Assembly: GCF_002278925.1 (NCBI RefSeq)
Contig: NZ_NCJH01000011.1
Coordinates: 140,414-204,413 of the forward strand
Length of the DNA stretch: 64,000 bases
Source of the DNA: Polaromonas sp. 39-63-25
Lineage (GTDB): Bacteria; Pseudomonadota; Gammaproteobacteria; Burkholderiales; Burkholderiaceae_C
Direction: 5' to 3'
The notes under the pieces were generated by a model that saw only the letters and a list, made by a program, of their open reading frames with translations, did no database searches and was not told the origin of the DNA. The position numbers and the translations under genes are program-made. Below, piece by piece: positions 34,725-43,538 of the stretch; the stretch's first letter is position 1, and every line of letters begins with the position of its first letter.

Positions 34725-36019
34725 AGCCAACCTCCCGTGAAACCCGCTCGCCGCAAGCCGCTGGCAATGTATGGGCAGTTTCGCATCAGTTGCCACAACA
34801 AACCGGTTCGATAATTTTCGATCATCAAAATAATCGGCCCTTTATTAAGCCCGTAATGCCAGCGCGATACCCATCCAAAGGGGTTGCCGGATATTGCGGG
34901 ATGGGTCTGGTTAAAAGTCGCTTTGAAGCCGTAGGGATCGGACTCTGTTAATTCAACCTGGCGAATAAGATGGGCCATCGTTGGCAGCACAATCTCTGGC
35001 GCGAACGGCAGCGATGCCACCACGGCCCACGGCGCGATGGTGCCGTCATCTGGTCCGTACGGCACGCCGCGCCCCACATAATCGAAGAATTGGCGCTCGA
35101 TGCCGTTCACTTTGATGGTGTCCGGGCCGGGGCCGTCGCTCGCGGTAAGTCCCCAGTAATGCCGACCATAGCCAGCGAACTTGAGCGGGTTGTCGATCGC
35201 GTACTGTTGTTGCGCATAAGTCGCGCGGCGGCTGTTCTCGAAATAGTCGATGCCCTTGCCACGCATGAAAGCGTCCTGAATGCCGCGAAAGTCGATCCAA
35301 ACATGCGAGAGCTGATGTGTGAACAACGGACCGGCGTAGAGATATTCCTGTCCGTAACATTGCTCCCACCGGTAAGTCGAAGTCCACGCGGCGTAGCTGC
35401 TCTCGGGTAGCGGATGAGTGGGGGAGCCCAGCCCCAGCGTATACAGCAGCAACGCCTCGTCGTAGCCTTCCCAGCGGTACTTGAGAAATCCGCTTTCGGG
35501 CGTCCAGCCGTGCGTGACCGTGGCGCCGCCATCTTGCGCCCACGGCCAATCGGCGCGGCGATAGAGCGCATCGGCGAGGGTGCGGATTTCATGCTCGTCG
35601 GCCGTGTCCGCGTCAAAATAAATTCCCGCCGTCAACGCGCCCGCCAGCAGAAAAGCGCTGTCTACGGTTGACAGTTCGCATTGCCAGGCACGCCGACCGG
35701 TCTGCATGTCGAGAAAATGATAGTAAAAGCCCTGATAGCCAGTGGCGTCAGGCTCCGGGCCTTGCGGGCTGTTCCAGAAAAACCGCAGGGTCGCAAGCGT
35801 TCGTCCCACTGCCACGCCGCGCGACATGAATCCGCGCTCGACAGCCACCGGGTAAGCCGCCAACGCCAGGCCGGTGGCGGCAATACTGGCCGGCCAATCC
35901 GCTGCAGTCTTGTCGATCACCAGCCCGTTGACGGGGTTCGTCTCATGCAGAAAGTAGCTAAATGATGCATGCTGAATCTTTTCCAGTTCGGCATCGACGG
36001 TTTGTGTCCCCCTGCTCAT
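34721..36019 (-). CDS. Glucoamylase-family protein (PF10091-type)
   Basis: A 432-residue protein with the (alpha/alpha)6-barrel glucoamylase-like domain found in bacterial secreted and cyclic-glucan-associated proteins. Conserved blocks include GLVIDKTAADWPASIAATGLALAAYPVAVERG, GYQGFYYHFLDMQTGRRAW, ELSTVDSAFLLAGALTA, HGWTPESGFLKYRWEGYDEALLLYTLGLGS and LFTHQLSHVWIDFRG. No signal peptide is visible. Activity on beta- or alpha-glucans is inferred from the family only. Its stop overlaps the lpxR start by 4 bases, suggesting coupling of glycan and lipid A modification. Confidence 0.88.
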   Translation of the reverse strand: MSRGTQTVDAELEKIQHASFSYFLHETNPVNGLVIDKTAADWPASIAATGLALAAYPVAVERGFMSRGVAVGRTLATLRFFWNSPQGPEPDATGYQGFYYHFLDMQTGRRAWQCELSTVDSAFLLAGALTAGIYFDADTADEHEIRTLADALYRRADWPWAQDGGATVTHGWTPESGFLKYRWEGYDEALLLYTLGLGSPTHPLPESSYAAWTSTYRWEQCYGQEYLYAGPLFTHQLSHVWIDFRGIQDAFMRGKGIDYFENSRRATYAQQQYAIDNPLKFAGYGRHYWGLTASDGPGPDTIKVNGIERQFFDYVGRGVPYGPDDGTIAPWAVVASLPFAPEIVLPTMAHLIRQVELTESDPYGFKATFNQTHPAISGNPFGWVSRWHYGLNKGPIILMIENYRTGLLWQLMRNCPYIASGLRRAGFTGGWL

Positions 36020-36078
36020 AGTGTCACCTGGCCCGCCCAGGGTCGGGGTGCTGATCGAGGCTTCGGGCTCTGACCACT

Positions 36079-36543
36079 TCAGCGTTTGTCATAGAAATGC
36101 TCCAGGAAGGGCTTACGAAAATCCTGGTGACATGCGAGGCAGCTGTTTTGCAGTTTCGCAAACGCGGAAATCACCGCTTGCCCGTCCTCGCGCGTAGCTG
36201 CCTGCCCCACTGCTTGTGCTGCCTGGTGGGTTTTTTCGTCATAGCCCTTGAATTTGCTAGCATCGGCGCCGACAACACTCAGGATGCGCATCTTCTCGCC
36301 CAGTGGCGGCTGGGGATGGTCGGCAACCAGCGTTGCAATTTTTGCCACCAGTTCCCAGTCCTCACGGGAAATGCCATCGGTAATGACCTGCATGTTCTTG
36401 CCCATGTCTTGCATGATCTTGCGGAGCGCCAGCGGCTTGGCCTTGCCAGCGTTATCGGCCCAGGCCTGCAAGCAGGTGATAGCCAGGAGCGTGCCGATGG
36501 CTGTGACTGTGAAATATGTTTTGAAAGGATGTCGGTGTTGCAT
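36079..36543 (-). CDS. Cytochrome c' (class II c-type cytochrome)
   Basis: A 154-residue periplasmic protein with a signal peptide (FTVTAIGTLLAITCLQAWA) and a four-helix bundle ending in the haem-binding CLACH motif (QNSCLACHQDFRKPFLEHFY) near the C terminus, as in cytochromes c'. Such proteins bind NO and can buffer nitrosative stress. Its presence within a lipid/envelope gene block is unusual. The start ATG has AAGGAAAC 6 bases upstream. It lies between the patatin gene (31 bases upstream) and the glucoamylase gene (59 bases downstream). Confidence 0.9.
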   Translation of the reverse strand: MQHRHPFKTYFTVTAIGTLLAITCLQAWADNAGKAKPLALRKIMQDMGKNMQVITDGISREDWELVAKIATLVADHPQPPLGEKMRILSVVGADASKFKGYDEKTHQAAQAVGQAATREDGQAVISAFAKLQNSCLACHQDFRKPFLEHFYDKR

Positions 36544-36574
36544 GGAAGTTTCCTTATGCGATTGGTTCGTGTTC

Positions 36575-37972
36575 TTAAGGGATGGCCTGCCCAGTCGGCA
36601 CATCGGCGTCTTTGCCTGTACCGAGGTTGAGCAGCAAACGGCGATAGTTGGGGGAATCTGTGAGCAGGCGGCGCGCGAGTCGCTGTAGCTCGTCGACAGT
36701 TTCGGCGGGCAGCGCGAAAGAGGTGGGAATGCTCATGTAACGCTCCCGTTCGTTTTCGTCGGTGATCGCCTCGAGGGTCACTTCGACCAGATAGAATTCG
36801 GTCTCTTGCCCGCCTTCGCGCCGAACGCGGTTTTCGATTTGTGACTTGAACAACTCGGTGGTTTCGAACGAATAGCGGTTAATCGGAATGTCCTTGACGT
36901 TGCGAATCACCTGGAACACCGTCGGCACGGCTTCGACCCGGTCCAGCGACAGGTCGGGGCGGGTTTCGGCGCTGACCATGATCAGTACCACCTTGCGTAG
37001 CGCCGGTGCTCCCAGGGCACGGGTCAGGCGCTGCGGGTTGCGTTCGGCGAGGATGCGATCGAGCAGGCCACGCAGGCCGGTGTTGTCCGAAATGCCGCCA
37101 TCGAGCAGGTGAATGTATGGACGTCTCGCTCGATCGAGATAGGAGCGCAGTTCGCTCGCCTTGTAAAATCGGCGCGCTGACTCGGCGCGGTCATTCAAGG
37201 CTTGAGGCACCCAGTCCGGCTCCCGATAATCGCACTCGCCCGCGTAATTGCGCAGGGTCAGCGGGCTGAACGCGATGGGCACGGCGCTCGATGCCGCTAC
37301 TGCGTGGGCAAGCAAATAGGGCGTCAGGTCAGAACACATCAGGTCGAACTGATCCTGGGTGAATTCGAAGCGCGTGCCCAACGACATGTCGCTGGCATTA
37401 ATCAGGAGGAACGGTCGGCCCCGCCGCTGCAGGTCACCGAAGGTGGCGCCGCGGAATATGTTCTCGTCGAGGTATTCGGCAACCAGATCGATGCGGCCGA
37501 ATTGTGGGCTCGAGGAGCGCACCAGATTGGCTGGGGCCAGTATCTTGCGCGCGATCTCGCCTTGCACGTCACGCTTGAGAAAATCGCGTTCGAAGTCCGT
37601 AAACAGGCGCTCGCGGTACAGGGCATAGTAGGCAGCGGTGTAACTGCCGCCCGACACGGCGGAGATGATGTCCACCTCATCGAGCAGGCGTTTGCGACGA
37701 CCTTCCCAAATGATCTCGGTTTTGGCGAGTTGGTCGAGCACACCATAGGCCATCGTGGCGGCGCGCGTGCCTCCGCCGGAGAATGTCAGGACCACTAGCA
37801 GACTGCCCGAATTTTCGTCTGGGGCTAGGGTTTCCAGTCGGTAGCCGGATGCCGGGTCGTGCCGCTCCAGCTTGGCATTCGCCTGATAGTGCGCGCAGCC
37901 GGAAAACAGCAGCAGCAGACCCAGCGTGGCGGCAACGCGTGCCCACCCTATTGTTTGGGGGCTTGCACTCAC
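36575..37972 (-). CDS. Patatin-like phospholipase, lipoprotein
   Basis: A 465-residue protein starting with GTG (GGGAG upstream). A lipoprotein signal (LGLLLLFSGCAHYQ) is followed by a patatin domain: the glycine-rich oxyanion loop LTFSGGGTRAATMAYGVL, the nucleophile elbow IISAVSGGSYTAAYYALY (G-x-S-x-G with Ser in VSGGS) and the catalytic DGG (IHLLDGGISDNTGLRGLL). It is predicted to hydrolyse acyl lipids at the envelope. It is embedded in the leftward block, preceded by the LOG gene and followed by cytochrome c'. Confidence 0.93.
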   Translation of the reverse strand: MSASPQTIGWARVAATLGLLLLFSGCAHYQANAKLERHDPASGYRLETLAPDENSGSLLVVLTFSGGGTRAATMAYGVLDQLAKTEIIWEGRRKRLLDEVDIISAVSGGSYTAAYYALYRERLFTDFERDFLKRDVQGEIARKILAPANLVRSSSPQFGRIDLVAEYLDENIFRGATFGDLQRRGRPFLLINASDMSLGTRFEFTQDQFDLMCSDLTPYLLAHAVAASSAVPIAFSPLTLRNYAGECDYREPDWVPQALNDRAESARRFYKASELRSYLDRARRPYIHLLDGGISDNTGLRGLLDRILAERNPQRLTRALGAPALRKVVLIMVSAETRPDLSLDRVEAVPTVFQVIRNVKDIPINRYSFETTELFKSQIENRVRREGGQETEFYLVEVTLEAITDENERERYMSIPTSFALPAETVDELQRLARRLLTDSPNYRRLLLNLGTGKDADVPTGQAIP

Positions 37973-38069
37973 GCGCCCGTCTCCCTAACAGTGGTAATTG
38001 AGACCAATTGATCCGTAACTTCAATGTTCATGACGGAACCTCTATTCAAATGGGCACCTGTTGCGAAGC

Positions 38070-38921
38070 TCACGGTGGCGTGCCTTGGTAAAAATCGTGT
38101 AAAACGGCTACCGCTTCTTCAGCCTTTTCGACGACCGTAAACAGTGCGGTATCGGCGACGCTGATCATTCCTTCCTCAATGAGAAAGTCGAAGTTCACCG
38201 CATGCCGCCAGAATTCACCCCCGAATAACACGATGGGAATGCGCGCCATCTTGCCGGTCTGCACCAGGGTTAGCACCTCGAACAGCTCGTCGAGCGTGCC
38301 ATATCCGCCCGGGAAGGCGACCAGCGCCCGCGCACGCAGCAGGAAGTGCATTTTGCGCAGGGCGAAATAGCGGAACCGGAATGCAAGCTCGGGGCTGATG
38401 AAGGGATTGGGCTCCTGTTCGTGCGGCAGGGTGACATTGAGTCCGATGGAGCGCGCACCGGCCTCGAATGCGCCGCGGTTGGCCGCTTCCATGATGCCGG
38501 GGCCGCCCCCAGTCACAACCACGAAATCGCGTCGTTCTTCCTGCTGGAAACGGGACGAGACCAGGTGCGTAAAGCGCCGCGCCTCTTCGTAGTAGCGCGC
38601 ATGGGCCAACTGACGCCTGGCCGTGGCAAGATCGCGTGCCTGCAGCGGGTCGGACTGTCCGGCTGCCATGCGCGCCTCGAGATCGGCAAGCCCTGCTTGC
38701 GCCTCCTCGTGGGAAACGACGCGCGCGCTGCCGAAGACGACGACGGTTGAGCCGATCCCTTGCTCGCGCAGCTCATGCTCGGGCTTGAGCAGTTCCAGTT
38801 GCAGACGCAGCGGACGCAGGTCGTCCTGGGCGAGAAATTCGACGTCCTCATGAGCCAGCCGATACGCCGGCCCGTTCATGATAGCCTCTCGCAGCGTCTT
38901 GCGTTGGTCAGAATCAGTCAT
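38070..38921 (-). CDS. LOG family (TIGR00730-type) nucleotide phosphoribohydrolase
   Basis: A 283-residue protein with the LOG family motifs GGGPGIMEAANRGA and PGGYGTLDELFEVLT. Members cleave cytokinin riboside 5'-monophosphates or nucleotides such as AMP and are often annotated lysine decarboxylase by mistake. The start ATG (MTDSDQRKTLREAIMNGPAYRLA) lies 8 bases inside the upstream metallo-hydrolase gene, so the two are translationally coupled. The N-terminal 75 residues form an extra helical region seen in the longer subfamily. Confidence 0.88.
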   Translation of the reverse strand: MTDSDQRKTLREAIMNGPAYRLAHEDVEFLAQDDLRPLRLQLELLKPEHELREQGIGSTVVVFGSARVVSHEEAQAGLADLEARMAAGQSDPLQARDLATARRQLAHARYYEEARRFTHLVSSRFQQEERRDFVVVTGGGPGIMEAANRGAFEAGARSIGLNVTLPHEQEPNPFISPELAFRFRYFALRKMHFLLRARALVAFPGGYGTLDELFEVLTLVQTGKMARIPIVLFGGEFWRHAVNFDFLIEEGMISVADTALFTVVEKAEEAVAVLHDFYQGTPP

Positions 38922-40344
38922 GTCCGCCACCTCCAGTCCGGCCGCCCCATTGCACGCGCGTGCCGGGCTCCGGCACTGCCACGTCCCAGCCACGTTCGGT
39001 GCGCAGTCGCTCGGCGACTGCGAGCGCGGCGCTGGCCTCGCTATGCACCACGAAAGTTCGGGCTGGAGGCTTGCGGAAGTTGGCCGACCAGCCCAGCAAT
39101 GCGGGCTGGTCGGCATGTGCCGACAATCCACCCACGGTGTGGATCGCCGCGCGCACGAGGATGTCTTCGCCGAAGATGCGCACCCGTTTCGCGCCATCAA
39201 CCAGACGCCGACCGAGGGTGCCTTGCGCCTGGAATCCCGTGATCAGCACGCTGCATTCGCGCCGGGGCAGGTTGTGGCGCAGGTGGTGCTTGATGCGCCC
39301 GGCGTTGCACATGCCGCTGGCGGAAATGATGATGGCGCCCGAGCGGATCTGGTTCAGCGCGATGGATTCCTCCGCGCTGGCCACGAAGTGCAGGTAGGGC
39401 AAGTCCTTGCCGATGGTGTGCCAGTCCGCCAGCCGCTTAGCCGCGTCATCGAACAGTTCAAGGTGCTGCATGGTGATCCGCGTGGCCTCGGTGGCCATCG
39501 GCGAGTCGACGAACACCTTTAGATTACGCAACCGGTCTTCGCGGGTGAGGCGGTGCAGGTGATACAAGATCTCCTGGGTGCGGCCGACCGCGAACGCCGG
39601 AACAATCACGTTGCCCCCCTGTTCGTGCAGGGTGCGCTCGACGATCCCGATCAACTCGTCCTCTGTTGCTGCCAGATCCTTGTGCGTGCGGTCACCGTAG
39701 GTGGACTCCATGAGCAGGATGTCCGCTTCCTCGATAGGCGTCGGGTCGCGCAGAATCGGACGCCCCGGCTGGCCAAGATCGCCGCTGAACACGAGCTTGG
39801 TGGTCTGGCCGTGTTCGGTGACCCAAGCCTCGATGATGGCCGAGCCAAGGATGTGGCCGGCGTCGCGGAAGCGGCAGCGCACGACCGGATGTGGCGTGAG
39901 TTCCTGGTCGTAGGCGATGGGTCGCATCTGGCGCAGACAGTCGCGCGCGTCTTGCATCGTGTAGAGCGGAGTCGGCGCCGCGCTCCTATCATGTGCCGAC
40001 TTGCTGTTGCGCTTGGCCCGCTCGACATCACCCGCCTGGATATGCGCGCTGTCGGGCAGCATCACCTGGAGCAGGTCGGTGGTCGCGGAGGTGGCATAGA
40101 TCGGCCCCTGGAAGCCCGCACGGGTGAGCTTGGGCAGCAGGCCGCTGTGGTCGATGTGCGCATGAGTCAGCAACACGAAATCGATGGATTTCGGGTCGAA
40201 TGCGAACGGCTTGCGGTTGCGCGCCGGTGCCTCGCGCCCGCCCTGCACCATGCCGCAGTCCACCAGGAAGCGTGTGTCCGCAGTCTCCACCAGGTAGCAC
40301 GAACCGGTGACTTCGCGCGCTGCGCCGAGAAAGGTGATGCTCAT
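38914..40344 (-). CDS. Beta-CASP metallo-beta-lactamase fold hydrolase
   Basis: A 476-residue protein starting MSITFLGAAREVTGSCYLVE. The metallo-lactamase motif HAHIDHSG (HxHxDH) supplies two metal sites; further motifs are SGDLGQPGRPIL, MESTYGDRTH, the beta-CASP segment VFVDSPMATEATRI, and IIISASGMCNAGRIKHHL. Proteins of this type (related to CPSF-73/RNase J) are ribonucleases or phosphodiesterases. The start has AAGGAA upstream and overlaps the stop of the truncated amidotransferase leader (ATGA). Downstream the LOG gene overlaps its 3' end by 8 bases. The substrate is unknown. Confidence 0.92.
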   Translation of the reverse strand: MSITFLGAAREVTGSCYLVETADTRFLVDCGMVQGGREAPARNRKPFAFDPKSIDFVLLTHAHIDHSGLLPKLTRAGFQGPIYATSATTDLLQVMLPDSAHIQAGDVERAKRNSKSAHDRSAAPTPLYTMQDARDCLRQMRPIAYDQELTPHPVVRCRFRDAGHILGSAIIEAWVTEHGQTTKLVFSGDLGQPGRPILRDPTPIEEADILLMESTYGDRTHKDLAATEDELIGIVERTLHEQGGNVIVPAFAVGRTQEILYHLHRLTREDRLRNLKVFVDSPMATEATRITMQHLELFDDAAKRLADWHTIGKDLPYLHFVASAEESIALNQIRSGAIIISASGMCNAGRIKHHLRHNLPRRECSVLITGFQAQGTLGRRLVDGAKRVRIFGEDILVRAAIHTVGGLSAHADQPALLGWSANFRKPPARTFVVHSEASAALAVAERLRTERGWDVAVPEPGTRVQWGGRTGGGGHD

Positions 40345-40466
40345 TTTGTATTTCCTTCTGATGGTGCGATCCGGTCCGGGCTGTCGAAGGTGTCCCCGTG
40401 CCGTTGGAAGACTTTGGGGCTGCCGAGCGCTTCGAACGGCACCTGCTGCAAGCAATGTGTGCTCAT
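40341..40466 (-). pseudogene. Truncated class I glutamine amidotransferase start, 41 codons
   Basis: A 41-residue frame beginning MSTHCLQQVPFEALGSPKVF resembles the first strand and helix of type 1 glutamine amidotransferases (typically xxxLQHVPFEGxGS). It then runs into unrelated sequence, with no catalytic Cys or His-Glu. It keeps a strong ribosome-binding site (AAGGAGGA) and its TGA overlaps the ATG of the next gene. It may therefore survive as a translational leader for the metallo-hydrolase gene. The truncation is inferred from family resemblance only. Confidence 0.55.
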
Positions 40467-40537
40467 CGCGTTCCTCCTTGTCCAGGGCTGACGTTCTGGC
40501 GCGCATGTTCGCACGGTGGCGAGACGCTTCTTCAGGT

Positions 40538-40957
40538 TCATTTCATATCTCTCGCCGTTATGGCGGGTTTCCCGCGCGACCGGCCTTGCCAGGAAATGGC
40601 TGCGATCGCCACCCACACCAGCGTTCGGAAGCTCATCGCGATGACCGTGCGCATTTCATAGGCCCCGCCGGCATAGACGTGCGCGCCGAATGCCGCAAAG
40701 GCAAACGCAGTCGCTGCGGCGATGACGACGGCCAGCCACACCGCCCAGCGATGCCGCAGCCACAGTCCAGCGCCAGCGATGACGTAGGCGAAGCCGGCCA
40801 GAAAGTTGAACCAGGGCACGAACGGCACGTAGTTTCCGACAGAGGCTTGCGCCGCTTCGCCACCAAACAGGATCGCGCCGCCTTCCTTGATGGTCAGCAG
40901 GCCGAAGCCGACAGCGACTACGGAAATTGCCCAGATACGGAATCCGTTTTTTGGCAT
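40538..40957 (-). CDS. Small integral membrane protein of unknown function
   Basis: A 139-residue protein with four predicted transmembrane helices (around residues 8-24, 46-66, 70-92 and 104-122). It starts MPKNGFRIWAISVVAVGFG with GAGGATAT upstream. A small loop (GEAAQASVGNYVPFVPWFNF) separates helices 1 and 2. I do not recognise the family; the layout resembles DoxX-like small membrane proteins. It lies 47 bases downstream of the TetR-like gene and 71 bases upstream of the truncated amidotransferase leader. Confidence 0.75.
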   Translation of the reverse strand: MPKNGFRIWAISVVAVGFGLLTIKEGGAILFGGEAAQASVGNYVPFVPWFNFLAGFAYVIAGAGLWLRHRWAVWLAVVIAAATAFAFAAFGAHVYAGGAYEMRTVIAMSFRTLVWVAIAAISWQGRSRGKPAITARDMK

Positions 40958-41004
40958 GGATATCCTCACGTTTTTTCCATCTCCTAGAAATTTCCCGCCT
41001 GCTT

Positions 41005-41595
41005 TCATTTCGATGGAACAGCCAGTGCGGCCCGGTAAAGGGCGCAAGCCTCGGCAGCCTTCCGCAGGAACGATTCCCCCCGCTGCGGGATGGCATGGGT
41101 TTCGAGCACCAGTTTCTGGATGACGCCGACAAGGGAAGTTGCCGCCGCATGTGGTTTGACGTCCGCTCTGATGAGTCCCTTCTGTTCGGCGCGAGCGATG
41201 ATTTGGGCCAGGCGGGTGGCGTAGTAACCGATGAGCATCCGCACGCGCCGCTGAAGACCGGGATGGCCATCCTGTGCCAACCACGACAACAGGCGCCTGG
41301 GGACGTCGGGGTGCCTGGCGATGAACGTGATCTGCTGTTGGAATATGCTCTCCAGTTCCCGCAGCGGGTCGTCTTCCCCCCCGCGCTTGACTGAGCGCAA
41401 GAGTCGGCCTCTCACCCTGGCAATGAACCTTTTCCGGCCACCGTGACTGTCCGTTTGCGGAGGCGACCATCCATCCTCGGCCACGGCGGCGGCTCCAGGC
41501 AGACTTCCCATATCCGCGAGCAGGTAGTAGCGCGTGGTTTCCCACCATCGCTTGAGGTGCTCCTGCTCGAACCGATTCATGCTGTCGCTCGTCAT
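41005..41595 (-). CDS. TetR-like C-terminal domain protein lacking a recognisable DNA-binding domain
   Basis: A 196-residue protein. Residues about 75-190 (LRELESIFQQQITFIARHPDVPRRLLSW, MLIGYYATRLAQIIARAEQKGLI, ATSLVGVIQKLVLETHAI) align by eye with the ligand-binding half of the TetR regulator at the head of the same block (ALEAIFMTHIDFVAEHPGVPRMMF, ATLxxFIGTIQGLVMQS). The N-terminal 75 residues are hydrophilic and show no TetR helix-turn-helix. It may sense the same ligand or form heterodimers; this is inference. The start has AAAGGAGCG upstream; the ABC ATPase ends 25 bases upstream. Confidence 0.75.
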   Translation of the reverse strand: MTSDSMNRFEQEHLKRWWETTRYYLLADMGSLPGAAAVAEDGWSPPQTDSHGGRKRFIARVRGRLLRSVKRGGEDDPLRELESIFQQQITFIARHPDVPRRLLSWLAQDGHPGLQRRVRMLIGYYATRLAQIIARAEQKGLIRADVKPHAAATSLVGVIQKLVLETHAIPQRGESFLRKAAEACALYRAALAVPSK

Positions 41596-41620
41596 GGTGC
41601 CCGCTCCTTTACTTTCAAAG

Positions 41621-42331
41621 TCAATCAAACCCACGCCCTTCGCCAGCTTCCTCATGGGTCACACCGTCGCGGATGTGGTAGATGCGCTTGAAAGTGGGGA
41701 TGATCTTTTCGTCATGGGTGACGACGATGATGGCGGTCTCGAACTTCCGAGCCATGTCATTGAGGATGCGGATTACAGCCATGGCGCGCTCACTGTCTAG
41801 TGGAGCTGTGGGCTCATCAGCCAGGATCACCGGAGGGCGATTGACCAAACCTCGCGCAATGGCGACCCGTTGCTGCTCGCCACCGGAGAGTTGCGAGGGC
41901 ATGGCGCGAGCCCGGTGTTGCACATCGAGCGCGGTGAGCAGTTCCAGTGCCTTCGCGCGCGACTCTCCATTCGCGACGCCTGCAAGCATCGGCAGCAGCG
42001 CCACGTTGTCGGTGACATCGAGAAACGGAATCAGGTATGGTGCCTGGAAAACGAAACCGATCTTGTCGCGCCGCAAGGCGCGCAAGTCGCGGACTTTCCA
42101 GCCATCGTCGTAGATCACTTCATCGCCCAGCGTCATGCGACCGGCTGTCGGCTCGATCACCGCACCCAGACATTTGAGCAGCGTGCTCTTGCCCGAGCCG
42201 GAAGGGCCGATCAGTCCCACCACTTCACCTGGCGCAACATGCATATTCACGTCTCTCAAGGCAAAGACAGCGGTGTCACCATCGCCATACCGCTTGCTTA
42301 AACTTTCGATGTGGATGCCTTTGCCGCTCAT
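41621..42331 (-). CDS. ABC transporter ATP-binding protein (DevA/MacB-type)
   Basis: A 236-residue ATPase. Walker A is LIGPSGSGKSTLLKCLGAV, the signature is PSQLSGGEQQRVAIARGL, Walker B is PVILADEPTAPLDSERA, and the H-loop is IIVVTHDEKI. It matches the LolD/MacB/DevA branch that works with FtsX-like permeases to drive periplasmic extrusion. The start follows the permease stop by 1 base, with GGAGG inside the permease 3' end. Confidence 0.95.
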   Translation of the reverse strand: MSGKGIHIESLSKRYGDGDTAVFALRDVNMHVAPGEVVGLIGPSGSGKSTLLKCLGAVIEPTAGRMTLGDEVIYDDGWKVRDLRALRRDKIGFVFQAPYLIPFLDVTDNVALLPMLAGVANGESRAKALELLTALDVQHRARAMPSQLSGGEQQRVAIARGLVNRPPVILADEPTAPLDSERAMAVIRILNDMARKFETAIIVVTHDEKIIPTFKRIYHIRDGVTHEEAGEGRGFD

Positions 42332-42332
42332 C

Positions 42333-43538
42333 TCAACCTCCAATGGCTTCGGCCGGATCGACCTTGAGCGCCATTCGAATGGCGACGATGCTGGCTAGAA
42401 CGCAGATCACGAGCACGGCGAAAAAACCGGCGATGGAGTCGAATGGCATCAGCAGTACGTACTTGGGAAACAGGGGCGCTGAGAAAGTGGCTGTGATCTT
42501 GCCGACCACGAAACCAATCACGCCCAGGGCGAGCGCCTGCTGCATGATCATCGCGGCGATGGTTCGATTGCGTGTGCCGATTAGCTTCAACACCGCGATT
42601 TCGCGGATTTTGTCCATCGTCAGCGAATAGATGATGAAGGCAACGATAGCCGCGCTAACGATGGCCAGAATCACTAAGAACATGCCGATCTGCTTGGCCG
42701 AGGTGGCGATCAACTTGCCGACGAGGATGTCTTCCATCTGTGCCCGGGTGTAGACCGTCAAACGCTTCCAGCGTCGGATGGATTCGGCAACCTCGTCCGG
42801 CGCATGGCCAGGTTTCAGTGTGACCAGTACGGCATTGACGAACGCGTTGGTGCTCTGTGAAGCAATCACGACATCCAGCAAACCTGGAACACCGGGTCGA
42901 TTGAAGGCCGGGTTGGCTTCGGTGCGACGCCGGCTTTGCCAAATGGCGTCGTTGTCCTTGAGGAACTGAGCCTCCTGGGCATCCTTGAGCGGAATGAATA
43001 CCATCGGGTCGCCGCTGGACGACACCATGCGCCGTGTCAGCCCTACGACGGCGTAATGATTTCGGCGAATGGCAAGACGATCTCCCAGTTTGAAGCCGGT
43101 GGCGATGTCGGCCACTGCCTCGTAGTGACCGCGCGTGATCTGGCGTCCAGCGACGAGATAAGGAGGCCATCCGGGTGTAGCCCCCAACGCGCCGGGCGCG
43201 ATGCCGACCACCATGGTGCGTACATCACTCTCGCCTTTGCGCACCTGCATGGTCAGGTAGGTCACGTTCGCTGCCTGGGCGACTCCCGGCATGGCGAGGA
43301 TGGCGCGATGCACGTCATCGTTGAGGCTTGACGACTCCGCATAAGGACCCAGAGTGTCTTTTTGCACCACCCAAAGGTCGGCGCCACTGTTGTCGAGCAG
43401 CGCCTTGCCGTCGTCCACCATGCCCCGGTACACCCCGGCCATGACTAGGGTGACGCCGATCAGCAGACCCAGACCGATGCCAGTGAAGACGAACTTTCCC
43501 CAGGCATGGAGAATGTCGCGGCCGGCCAAGCTGATCAT
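42333..43538 (-). CDS. ABC transporter permease (DevC/FtsX-like)
   Basis: A 401-residue inner-membrane protein. An N-terminal transmembrane helix (VFTGIGLGLLIGVTLVMAGVY) is followed by a periplasmic domain of about 230 residues (MacB_PCD-like) and three C-terminal helices (including MFLVILAIVSAAIVAFIIYSL and a last one near the end, FFAVLVICVLASIVAIRMAL). DevC-type permeases pair with a DevB adaptor and DevA ATPase to export glycolipids or other envelope compounds. The start overlaps the adaptor stop (ATGA). Confidence 0.93.
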   Translation of the reverse strand: MISLAGRDILHAWGKFVFTGIGLGLLIGVTLVMAGVYRGMVDDGKALLDNSGADLWVVQKDTLGPYAESSSLNDDVHRAILAMPGVAQAANVTYLTMQVRKGESDVRTMVVGIAPGALGATPGWPPYLVAGRQITRGHYEAVADIATGFKLGDRLAIRRNHYAVVGLTRRMVSSSGDPMVFIPLKDAQEAQFLKDNDAIWQSRRRTEANPAFNRPGVPGLLDVVIASQSTNAFVNAVLVTLKPGHAPDEVAESIRRWKRLTVYTRAQMEDILVGKLIATSAKQIGMFLVILAIVSAAIVAFIIYSLTMDKIREIAVLKLIGTRNRTIAAMIMQQALALGVIGFVVGKITATFSAPLFPKYVLLMPFDSIAGFFAVLVICVLASIVAIRMALKVDPAEAIGG

